This document shows, one piece after another, positions 9,358 to 16,481 of a DNA stretch of 64,000 bases (within the stretch, counting starts at the first letter, position 1; every line of letters starts with the position of its first letter). The notes beneath the pieces are model-generated. The model did no database searches and was not told the DNA's origin. It saw only the letters and a program-made list of their open reading frames with translations. The stretch covers positions 62,001 to 126,000 of the forward strand of contig JAGCPB010000020.1 in assembly GCA_017642425.1 (NCBI GenBank), in the 5' to 3' direction. A program made the position numbers and the translations under genes. The stretch is from Bacteroidaceae bacterium. GTDB lineage: Bacteria; Bacteroidota; Bacteroidia; Bacteroidales; Bacteroidaceae.

Positions 9358-9621
9358 GCCGGATGTCCGGTTTGGAGACCAACGTTACGAGGCTACTCCG
9401 AGCCCTTACGGACCCTAAACGTCGAACTCGTCCTTTTCGTCCCCATTCGGGGCCGAACGTTTGCTTCGCACACTTTTTCTCGCCACGATAGAGTAAACAA
9501 GTTTCCTCTATTCGTTTGGCTTAACGAAAAGGTTCCTCAGACATGCGCCGTTCTTAACGGGATCCTTCGGGGCTCTACGCTTACGCCTCTTCACTGATGC
9601 TCCCCAAACCGGACATCCGGC
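9358..9621. repeat. Structured 264-bp element with 18-bp terminal inverted repeats (element A)
   Basis: The ends are perfect inverted repeats, GCCGGATGTCCGGTTTGG (9358-9375) and its complement at 9604-9621. The interior holds several small hairpins: CCCC-att-CGGGG, TTCGTT-n6-AACGAA and CCGTT-ctt-AACGG. No convincing gene is inside; short open frames there look like translated repeat. It fills most of the 318-bp gap between comF and queA. The left end (TAAAC.CCGCC through GGACCCTAAACG.CGAAC) is clearly related to element B at 14483-14567 in the opposite orientation. No transposase or obvious target duplication is seen. It is best described as a MITE-like or structured intergenic repeat. Confidence 0.7.
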
Positions 9622-9654
9622 TCCTGCAACTGGCGAGCGAATGTAAAAACTTTG

Positions 9655-9662
9655 TAAATTTG
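9655..9662 (+). promoter_or_regulatory. -7 box of queA, near-leaderless
   Basis: TAAATTTG ends 8 bases before the queA ATG, predicting a leader of about 5 nt. It lies just outside repeat element A. Confidence 0.5.
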
Positions 9663-9670
9663 CGGTCCGA

Positions 9671-10915
9671 ATGGAGGAGAGCGTTAAACATATCAGGATT
9701 GCGGAGTTCAATTATGAGCTGCCGGATGAGCGGATCGCTAAGTTTCCGTTGGCTGAGAGGGACAGCTCTAAGCTGTTGCTGTATCGGCATGGAGAGGTTA
9801 CGGAGGATGTGTTCCGTAACTTGCCGCAGTATCTGCCGGCAGGGGCTCTGATGGTGTTCAATAACACTAAGGTTATTCAGGCGCGGCTGCATTTCCGGAA
9901 GGAGGCTACGGGTGGACCTAAATCTACGGGGGCTCTGATTGAGATTTTCCTTCTGGAACCGGCTGATCCCAGTGATTATCAGGTAATGTTTACTCAGACC
10001 TCATCTTGCAGCTGGTACTGTCTGGTGGGTAATCTTAAGCGCTGGAAAGAGGATACTCCGGTTTTGCGCAGCACCGTTCAGGTGGGCGACAAGACGGTTA
10101 CGCTTACGGCTCAGCGTGGGCCGATGCATGGTACCAGCCACAGGATTGACTTTAATTGGGACGGCGGTGTCAGTTGGGCTGAACTGCTTGAGGCTGCGGG
10201 TGAGATTCCTATTCCTCCATACCTGAATAGGGCATCGCAGGAGAGTGACAAGACTACATACCAGACCGTATATTCCAAGATTAAAGGTAGCGTTGCGGCT
10301 CCTACTGCAGGCTTGCATTTTACGGAGCGTGTGCTCAAGGATCTGGATGCTCACGGAATTGACCGTGAGGAGTTGACCCTGCATGTTGGTGCTGGTACTT
10401 TCCGGCCGGTGAAATCGGAGGAGATAAGCGGGCACGAGATGCATACTGAGTTCATCGCTGTGCGTCGCAGTACCATTGAGAAACTGATTGAACATGGCGG
10501 TGAGGCTATTGCGGTGGGCACGACATCGGTCCGCACGCTTGAGAGCCTCTATTATATTGGTGTTTATCTGAGCACTCATCCTGATGCTACTGAGGATGAG
10601 ATGCACGTTAACCAATGGACTCCGTATGAGACCGCTCCCACAATGAGTTCAGTTGCATCTTTGCAGCATATCCTGGATTATCTTGACCGCCACAGTCTGG
10701 AGGTTCTCAAGACCAGCACCCAGATAATAATTGCTCCGGGCTACAAGTATCACATAGTAAAGATGATGGTCACCAACTTCCATCAGCCGCAAAGCACCCT
10801 GTTGTTGCTTGTTTCGGCATTCGTTAATGGAGACTGGAAAACTATCTACAGTTACGCCCTAAGTCACAACTTCCGCTTTCTCAGTTACGGCGATTCCTCT
10901 CTGCTTATTCCTTGA
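9671..10915 (+). CDS. queA: S-adenosylmethionine:tRNA ribosyltransferase-isomerase QueA
   Basis: Transfers and rearranges the ribosyl group of SAM onto preQ1 in tRNA, forming epoxyqueuosine at the wobble position of GUN anticodons. The 414-residue protein is longer than the roughly 350-residue enterobacterial enzyme but typical of Bacteroidetes. Visible motifs: FNYELPDERIAKFPL near residue 13, MVFNNTKVIQARL near 60, GEIPIPPYLNR near 177, PTAGLHFTERVL near 214 and NFHQPQSTLLLLVSAF near 372. It stands alone between element A and a convergent lipoprotein gene whose stop is only 7 bases away. Confidence 0.94.
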   Translation: MEESVKHIRIAEFNYELPDERIAKFPLAERDSSKLLLYRHGEVTEDVFRNLPQYLPAGALMVFNNTKVIQARLHFRKEATGGPKSTGALIEIFLLEPADPSDYQVMFTQTSSCSWYCLVGNLKRWKEDTPVLRSTVQVGDKTVTLTAQRGPMHGTSHRIDFNWDGGVSWAELLEAAGEIPIPPYLNRASQESDKTTYQTVYSKIKGSVAAPTAGLHFTERVLKDLDAHGIDREELTLHVGAGTFRPVKSEEISGHEMHTEFIAVRRSTIEKLIEHGGEAIAVGTTSVRTLESLYYIGVYLSTHPDATEDEMHVNQWTPYETAPTMSSVASLQHILDYLDRHSLEVLKTSTQIIIAPGYKYHIVKMMVTNFHQPQSTLLLLVSAFVNGDWKTIYSYALSHNFRFLSYGDSSLLIP

Positions 10916-10922
10916 CAGTTGC

Positions 10923-11675
10923 CTAATAGATCTGATATCCCGGACTGTAATAATCAGAGAACAGTTCCTTTACCTTCTTGTTGACAACTGAATAATCTGT
11001 TGGCTTTTTATCTTTTACAGAGACAGTATTATGGTAAACTACACAATCATCTCTTGTGTCTATTAATGCCACATTCAGTGTCAATGATCCCTTGTAAGGC
11101 ATAGGTACGTAAACCATGGTTCCCAGTGTGATAATACCTGTCAATACTGCTGCAACAACGCTTAAAGCCTCTGCTTTTCTGTAATTGCCTTGACTACGCT
11201 CAAACCCGGTTCCCCAGACTATCATCCCAAACCTGTGCCCGGTGCTTTCAATAAGGGAATCCATTAATACCGGAACTGGAACTCTATATCTGTCAACTCC
11301 TTTGGCTTCCTGAAAGGAACGCATGAATGATTTGCAGGAAAGCATGGTGGCATCATCCTTAATACTTATGGTGTCAGTAACAGGAACCCAATAATTCTCA
11401 GCTATTATAGCCTCTTTGATCAATTGTGCAGATGCGTATGATAAGGGTTCGCTATAGTAGGTATCCTTTTTGTTTTCTATTGATTGTATCTCTGCATACG
11501 GTTCAATCATCATAACATTCACAACATCCGCCGGCCCTACACTGACAGGAGGAATATCTACTGTACCTACCGAACCGCATGATACCATAAACAAGGCCGA
11601 TAATAATACGGTGAAAACGGAGATACAAACAAGTGTTGCTTCTGTATAGTTTTTATTGTTGAATAAAGTAATCAT
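10923..11675 (-). CDS. Lipoprotein of unknown function
   Basis: A 250-residue protein with a hydrophobic N-terminal segment (residues about 15-30) ending in a lipobox-like ALFMVSC, so Cys33 is probably lipidated. After the anchor come an alpha/beta stretch, a second hydrophobic segment (LSVVAAVLTGIITLGTMVYV, about 177-196), and a C-terminal part with VALIDTRDDCVVYHNT. The arrangement recalls putative lipoproteins of the GNA1162/DUF799 type, in which a peptidase-like domain lacks a known role, but I do not recognise it with confidence. It is convergent with queA and divergent from the HipBA pair, in visibly AT-richer DNA that suggests acquisition. Confidence 0.65.
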   Translation of the reverse strand: MITLFNNKNYTEATLVCISVFTVLLSALFMVSCGSVGTVDIPPVSVGPADVVNVMMIEPYAEIQSIENKKDTYYSEPLSYASAQLIKEAIIAENYWVPVTDTISIKDDATMLSCKSFMRSFQEAKGVDRYRVPVPVLMDSLIESTGHRFGMIVWGTGFERSQGNYRKAEALSVVAAVLTGIITLGTMVYVPMPYKGSLTLNVALIDTRDDCVVYHNTVSVKDKKPTDYSVVNKKVKELFSDYYSPGYQIY

Positions 11676-11713
11676 AACGTGAATTCTAATTTAAAGTGCA
11701 ACTTTTTCAAAGT

Positions 11714-11721
11714 CAAAGTTA
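11714..11721 (-). promoter_or_regulatory. -7 box of the lipoprotein gene
   Basis: Reads TAACTTTG on the minus strand; predicted leader about 35 nt. The 249-bp divergent gap (11676-11924) otherwise holds AT-rich sequence and the hipB promoter region; no gene is convincing in it. Confidence 0.45.
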
Positions 11722-11884
11722 AACATAGTTTTGCAATATTGTATGGTGTGGATGCATCGGAACACATATACGCTTATGATTTAGGTTCAATAGCCAATTT
11801 GCTGCCAAAATAGGTCTATGCACATCCAAATTCAAATGCAACAGTTTTGTAGTGTTAATATATCGCATCTGAAAAATTAATGTA

Positions 11885-11920
11885 TATATTTGCTTATAAC
11901 TAATCATATCTGTATATTTG
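11885..11920 (+). promoter_or_regulatory. Tandem -7-like boxes upstream of the HipB-like gene
   Basis: TATATTTG occurs at 11885-11892 and again at 11913-11920, both followed by GC. The second ends 4 bases before the ATG, predicting a leaderless mRNA. Since antitoxins of this family repress their own operon, the duplicated sequence might include operator half-sites; this is inference. Confidence 0.45.
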
Positions 11921-11924
11921 CGCC

Positions 11925-12275
11925 ATGAATAATACAATTGAGGATCTGGAATTGTACGGATTGTCAAACAGTGACATATCCGTTGATCTTGGAAAGAGGT
12001 TCAAAATTTATAGAATTGCTCTGAATCTTACCCAAAAGGAAGTGTCAGAACAGAGCGGAGTTTCTGTCATGACCTTGGTGCGTTTTGAAAGCGGAGAGTT
12101 CGGTTCCATTGGACTTAACAAGTTTATTGCACTTATGCGTGCCTTACAGTTACTTGAAAACATTGCCGATGTCATCCCTGATATGCCGGAAAGCCTGTAT
12201 GACAAACGCTCAATACGTAATCAAAGGCAAAGAGCAAGCAAGAGAAAAAATGAAAAACAATATAGTAAGCGTTAG
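11925..12275 (+). CDS. hipB: HipB-like Xre-family antitoxin/regulator
   Basis: A 116-residue protein with a helix-turn-helix of the Xre/Cro type at about residues 22-75 (LGKRFKIYRIALNLTQKEVS, then EQSGVSVMTLVRFESG). The C-terminal 22 residues are strongly basic (RSIRNQRQRASKRKNEKQ). It precedes and overlaps the hipA gene by 26 bases, the usual B-A order, so it should be the DNA-binding antitoxin that neutralises HipA and represses the operon. Confidence 0.85.
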   Translation: MNNTIEDLELYGLSNSDISVDLGKRFKIYRIALNLTQKEVSEQSGVSVMTLVRFESGEFGSIGLNKFIALMRALQLLENIADVIPDMPESLYDKRSIRNQRQRASKRKNEKQYSKR

Positions 12276-13530
12276 ATTGTGGGGACATGAGATCTGTCTG
12301 CTTGAATGGAGAGGCGGATATAAACCCAGGTTCGGGAAACTGGGTGCAGTAGTGTCTTTTAATCCTGAATATCATCTGTTAGGTCTGGATACAGATCCGC
12401 TGGGTCCATACAGTCTCTCTAAATACATTGTTCAAAAAGGTCTGTCAGATTTATGCAGAGCTACAGAATATGATGGTCTGCCAAGATTCCTGAGCGGTTC
12501 CCTACCGGATGATTGGGGCAACAAGGTATTCTCTGCCTGGATAAAGAAGAATCATTTGCGCAGGTCAGAAATAAGCTCTGTTGATAAACTTGCATTCATC
12601 GGAAGCCGCGGAATGGGAGCCTTTGAATTTGAACCGCAACTATATAGCCATACTACTGATGATGTCATTCTACTGGAAGAACTCTATTCACTGGCAAGAG
12701 CCATCCAGGAATCCAGAGAGGATGTTTCAATTGAACTGTCAACTGATACACGTATAAATGATTTGATGTCAGTTGGGATGAGTGCCGGAGGGCAACACCC
12801 TAAGGCTATTGTTGCAATTAATTGGGATACTAAAGAGGTCAGATCAGGACAGGTTCTGCTTCCTGACAGTTTTACACAGTATATCCTCAAGTTCCGTGAT
12901 TCAGATAACTGGCCGATTGCCGAAGTAGAGTACAACTATTATCTTATGGCCAGGAGTTGCGGAATAACAATGGAGAAATCCCTATTGCTGCCAGTTCAGG
13001 GAGTCAATCATTTCCTGACCGAAAGATTTGACAGAAAAAATGGACAGAAACAGCACACTGCCACCCTACAGTCATTGTGCGGGCCTGTTTATTCTTATGA
13101 AGATATCTTTAGGATCTGCCGTATGCTGCATCTTCCGGCTGGCCAGATAGACCAAATGTTCCGAAGGGTGGTGTTCAATTACCTTACAGGGGTATGTGAT
13201 GACCATGACAAGAACTTCTCATTTATCTTGACACCCGATGGCAAATGGAATCTGTCACCAGCATACGATGTGACATTCACCGTAAATCTGCAGAATCCGT
13301 TCCGTAGTGACAGACATGCTATGACAATCGAAGAATGCAACAGAAATATCTCAATGTCCCAATTCATCAGATTAGCCGAAAACAATGATATTAGTGGTGC
13401 AAAAGAGATGGTGCAGGAAATAGCCGATACGGTGTTGTCCTTCCAAAACAAATCCACTGAGCCTCTCGTAGAGACAGTTTGGAAGGATATAATAACGCCA
13501 TATATCATGGCTCAAACTGATTGTTTGTAA
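12250..13530 (+). CDS. hipA: HipA-like Ser/Thr kinase toxin
   Basis: HipA toxins are protein kinases that in E. coli phosphorylate glutamyl-tRNA synthetase and cause growth arrest and persistence. From the ATG at 12250 the protein has 426 residues, close to the E. coli length. Kinase features are intact: VGMSAGGQHPKA (175-186, the Ser-Gly loop), Lys214 in LKF, ERFDR (258-262), the catalytic loop CDDHDKNFSF (316-325) with Asp317 and Asn322, and SPAYD (336-340) with the metal-binding Asp. The frame is open upstream to 12085, but that part lies inside hipB. All key residues are present, so an active toxin is expected; its target here is unknown. Confidence 0.88.
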   Translation: MKNNIVSVRLWGHEICLLEWRGGYKPRFGKLGAVVSFNPEYHLLGLDTDPLGPYSLSKYIVQKGLSDLCRATEYDGLPRFLSGSLPDDWGNKVFSAWIKKNHLRRSEISSVDKLAFIGSRGMGAFEFEPQLYSHTTDDVILLEELYSLARAIQESREDVSIELSTDTRINDLMSVGMSAGGQHPKAIVAINWDTKEVRSGQVLLPDSFTQYILKFRDSDNWPIAEVEYNYYLMARSCGITMEKSLLLPVQGVNHFLTERFDRKNGQKQHTATLQSLCGPVYSYEDIFRICRMLHLPAGQIDQMFRRVVFNYLTGVCDDHDKNFSFILTPDGKWNLSPAYDVTFTVNLQNPFRSDRHAMTIEECNRNISMSQFIRLAENNDISGAKEMVQEIADTVLSFQNKSTEPLVETVWKDIITPYIMAQTDCL

Positions 13531-13595
13531 GATACAAGGTGAAACGTCCCTATTGTATACCTGTTCATTCCGTAACACAATACATAGTTTATATT

Positions 13596-13603
13596 TATCT
13601 TTG
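13596..13603 (+). promoter_or_regulatory. -7 box of the HAD phosphatase gene
   Basis: TATCTTTG lies 21 bases before the ATG at 13625; predicted leader about 18 nt. Confidence 0.5.
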
Positions 13604-13624
13604 TATTCCTTAAAACAGAACAGT

Positions 13625-14482
13625 ATGGATAGACCCACAGTAGCGCTGATGTATGATTTTGACGGAACGCTGTCTCCGTCATATATGCAGGAGTATGACT
13701 TTATGGATGCCATAGGATTGACCGATAAGGAGTCATTCTGGAAGGCATCGCACGGACTGGCAGAGAAGCAGCAGTCCAGTACCATCCTGGCTTACATGAA
13801 GCTGATGGTGGATAAGGCCAAGGAGAACGGTATCAGCATACGCCGACAGCAGTTCGTGGAGTTTGGCCGCGGAATAGGATTCTTTCCGGGAGTGGAGCAG
13901 TGGTTTGAGCTGATAAACCGCAAAGGCGATGAGATGGGAGTAAACGTAGAGCATTACATAATTTCATCGGGCCTGAAGGAACTCATTGAAGGGACATCTG
14001 TCGCCAAGTACTTCAAGCAGATATACGCATGCTCATTCATGTATGAGAACGATGCTGCAGTATGGCCTGCGGTGGCTGTGGATTTCACATCCAAGACACA
14101 GTTCATTTTCATGATAAACAAAGGCATACATGAAATCTGGAACAATGCCCAGATCAATGACTCCATGCCCGATGAAGGCCGCCCGGTACCTTTCCAGAAC
14201 ATGATTTACCTGGGTGATGGAGAGACCGATATACCCAGCATGCGCATAGTAAAGACCGAAGGTGGTCACTCTATAGCCATATACAAGCCCGGTAATGAGT
14301 CCAGCCGCGCTCAAGCCCGCAATCTGGTACACAGAGGTCGCGTGAATTTTGCCTGCCCAGGAGACTACCGTGAGGGTAGTGAACTCTATAATGCCGTGAT
14401 AGCCACTATCGCAAAGGTCAAAACAGACTCCGATTTCCATTACCTTGAACGCCGCAACCAAAAGTCCATGCTAGAGGACTAA
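13625..14482 (+). CDS. HAD-superfamily phosphatase
   Basis: A 285-residue cytoplasmic hydrolase. Motif I is MYDFDGTLSPS near residue 9 (nucleophile Asp and acid/base Asp), motif II is YIISSG near 120 and motif IV is YLGDGETDIPSM near 202. A helical cap lies between motifs I and II (about 25-105), including a FGRGIGFFPGVEQWF stretch. It is probably a small-molecule phosphatase; the substrate is not readable. The start at 13625 follows a -7 box, while an upstream in-frame codon adds unrelated residues. Repeat element B begins immediately after the stop. Confidence 0.85.
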   Translation: MDRPTVALMYDFDGTLSPSYMQEYDFMDAIGLTDKESFWKASHGLAEKQQSSTILAYMKLMVDKAKENGISIRRQQFVEFGRGIGFFPGVEQWFELINRKGDEMGVNVEHYIISSGLKELIEGTSVAKYFKQIYACSFMYENDAAVWPAVAVDFTSKTQFIFMINKGIHEIWNNAQINDSMPDEGRPVPFQNMIYLGDGETDIPSMRIVKTEGGHSIAIYKPGNESSRAQARNLVHRGRVNFACPGDYREGSELYNAVIATIAKVKTDSDFHYLERRNQKSMLED

Positions 14483-14567
14483 AAGGCGTTCGCCGTTTAG
14501 GGTCCGGAGAGGTCCGGAGTAGCCTCGGAACGTTGCGTCCTAAAACCGGATACTCGGCGGAGTTTAC
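14483..14567 (-). repeat. Partial copy of the structured repeat (element B)
   Basis: The reverse complement aligns with the left end of element A: both share TAAAC.CCGCCG, TCCGGTTT, CAACGTT.CGAGGCTACTCCG and CGGACCCTAAACG.CGAAC, with shorter diverged stretches between. Only one end is present, so it is a truncated or minimal copy. It starts right after the HAD stop codon and includes a small perfect palindrome GGCGTTCGCC. Elements A and B are in opposite orientation and flank queA, the lipoprotein, hipBA and the HAD gene. Confidence 0.65.
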
Positions 14568-14638
14568 AAAATGAGAAAGACTGTGCATTTACCCCCTTTT
14601 TGAAGCTTAGTAAAACCGCCCATCGCACCGTTAATCCC

Positions 14639-14646
14639 TATCTTTG
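14639..14646 (+). promoter_or_regulatory. -7 box of the etf operon, near-leaderless
   Basis: TATCTTTG ends 8 bases before the etfB ATG; predicted leader about 5 nt. The 70 bases between element B and this box show nothing else. Confidence 0.55.
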
Positions 14647-14654
14647 CAGCCTCT

Positions 14655-15461
14655 ATGGATAAATTCAACATAATAGTTCTGGCAAAGCAGGTGCCCGATA
14701 CCCGTCAGGTGGGTAAGGACGCCATGAATGCCGACGGTACGATTAACCGTGCCGCACTTCCGGCAGTGTTCAACCCGGAGGACCTCAATGCCCTGGAGCA
14801 GGCCCTTGCCATCAAGGACCGTTTTCCCGGCAGTACAGTGACAATGCTCACTATGGGTCCTGAGAGAGCAAAAGAGATAGTGATGGAGGGTGTATATCGG
14901 GGAGCCGACGGTGGTTATCTGCTTACAGACCGCCTGTTTGCAGGAGCCGATACCTTGGCAACATCATACGCCCTTTCAACCGCAATCCGCAAGATAGGCA
15001 AGTACGACATAATAATAGGTGGACGTCAGGCTATTGACGGTGATACCGCCCAGGTAGGTCCTCAGGTGGCCGAGAAGCTGGGCCTGAACCAGATAACCTA
15101 CGTTGAAGAGGTGCTGGATATGGATAGCAAGAGCGTGACAGTAAAGCGCGTCATAACCGGAGGCGTAGAGACCGTGAAGGCTCCGCTGCCCTGCGTACTC
15201 ACCGTGAACGGAAGCGCCGCCCCCTGCCGCCCCCGCAATGCCAAGCTGCTTATGGGTCGCAAGAACTATGATGTACCCGCATGGACAGTGGCTGATGTCA
15301 ATGCCGATCCCGCCAAGTGCGGTCTGTCAGGTTCACCCACCAAGGTAAAGAAGATAGAGAATATTGTATTCCAGGCCAAAGAGAGCAAGCGTTACGGCGA
15401 TAGTGATGCCGATATTGCAGCTCTTGTAGATGAACTGGCCGTAAACCACATTATAGGATAA
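14655..15461 (+). CDS. etfB: Electron transfer flavoprotein beta subunit
   Basis: Small subunit of the soluble ETF heterodimer, which binds AMP or FAD and passes electrons from acyl-CoA dehydrogenases. The 268-residue protein shows family landmarks: AKQVPDTRQVGKDA near residue 10, NPEDLNALEQAL near 41, IIGGRQAIDGDTAQVGPQVAEKLG near 123 (in part the ETF-beta signature) and ITYVEEV near 149. etfA follows after 3 bases and the dehydrogenase gene overlaps etfA, so a complete electron-transfer module is encoded in one transcript. Confidence 0.94.
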   Translation: MDKFNIIVLAKQVPDTRQVGKDAMNADGTINRAALPAVFNPEDLNALEQALAIKDRFPGSTVTMLTMGPERAKEIVMEGVYRGADGGYLLTDRLFAGADTLATSYALSTAIRKIGKYDIIIGGRQAIDGDTAQVGPQVAEKLGLNQITYVEEVLDMDSKSVTVKRVITGGVETVKAPLPCVLTVNGSAAPCRPRNAKLLMGRKNYDVPAWTVADVNADPAKCGLSGSPTKVKKIENIVFQAKESKRYGDSDADIAALVDELAVNHIIG

Positions 15462-15464
15462 GCA

Positions 15465-16481
15465 ATGAACAGCGTATTTGTATATTGTGAACTGGAGGGG
15501 GCACAGGTGGCTCCGGTCAGTCAGGAACTGCTTACAAAGGGCCGTTCATTAGCTAACCAGCTGGGCGTTCAGCTTGAGGCAATTGCCGCAGGAAGTAACC
15601 TTAAAGGAATTGAGAACCAGATACTTCAGTATGGAGTCGATGTATTGCACGTATTTGATGACAAGTGCCTGGCACCTTATACCACAGCACCTCATTCAGC
15701 AATATTGGTCAAGCTGTTCCAGGAGGAGCAGCCGCAGATTGCTCTCATGGGCGCAACCGTTATAGGTCGTGACTTGGGTCCCAGAGTTTCATCGGCACTG
15801 GGCAGCGGACTTACTGCCGACTGCACCAACCTTGAGATAGGTGAGTATGAGGACAAGAAGACCGGTAAGGTCTATGAGAACCTGCTCTATCAGATACGTC
15901 CCGCATTTGGAGGCAACATCATTGCTACAATCGTGAACCCCGATCACAGGCCTCAGATGGCAACCGTACGTCAGGGTGTGATGAAGAACGAGCCAGCCGG
16001 AAAGGGCAAGGGTGAGATAAAGAACCACAAGGTGAGCGATTACGTTAGTCAGGCTGATATAGCCGTAAGCGTGATAGACCGCCATATGCAGAAGCCGTCA
16101 CATCATCTGGATACCGCCAGCATTGTGGTTGCCGGAGGTTACGGAATGGGCAGCCGCGAGGGCTTTGAGATGCTTTACAAGTTGGCCGATGCCCTGCATG
16201 CTGAGGTTGGCGCAAGCCGTGCAGCAGTGGATGCCGGTTTTGTGGATCATGACCGTCAGATTGGTCAGACCGGAATAACCGTTAGGCCCAAGCTTTACAT
16301 TGCCTGCGGTATTTCGGGCCAGATACAGCATATAGCAGGTATGCGCGAGAGCAGCCTGATTATGTCAATCAACCAGGACCCCGATGCCCCCATCAACGCC
16401 ATCGCCGATTATGTGATAACAGGCCGCGTTGAGGATGTGATTCCCAAACTGATCCGTCACTACAAAGAGATTTCAAAATGA
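15465..16481 (+). CDS. etfA: Electron transfer flavoprotein alpha subunit
   Basis: Large FAD-binding ETF subunit. The 338-residue protein has an N-terminal ETF domain (GATVIGRDLGPRVS near residue 96, ADCTNLEIG near 119) and a C-terminal FAD domain with VVAGGYGMGSREGFEML near 222, VGASRAAVDAGF near 249, QIGQTGITVRPKLYIACGIS near 265 and HIAGMRESSLIMSINQD. It is 3 bases downstream of etfB and its stop overlaps the next ATG by 4 bases. Confidence 0.95.
   Translation: MNSVFVYCELEGAQVAPVSQELLTKGRSLANQLGVQLEAIAAGSNLKGIENQILQYGVDVLHVFDDKCLAPYTTAPHSAILVKLFQEEQPQIALMGATVIGRDLGPRVSSALGSGLTADCTNLEIGEYEDKKTGKVYENLLYQIRPAFGGNIIATIVNPDHRPQMATVRQGVMKNEPAGKGKGEIKNHKVSDYVSQADIAVSVIDRHMQKPSHHLDTASIVVAGGYGMGSREGFEMLYKLADALHAEVGASRAAVDAGFVDHDRQIGQTGITVRPKLYIACGISGQIQHIAGMRESSLIMSINQDPDAPINAIADYVITGRVEDVIPKLIRHYKEISK

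Noticed and set aside
9285..9491. 68-codon open frame running from the comF end into element A, Arg/Pro-rich
   Set aside because: It reads out of frame through comF and then through a structured repeat; the residue pattern is typical of translated repeat, with no start signal.
11719..11967. 82-codon minus-strand frame in the lipoprotein-hipB gap
   Set aside because: It overlaps the hipB start and promoter, has no recognisable motif and no suitable upstream signal.
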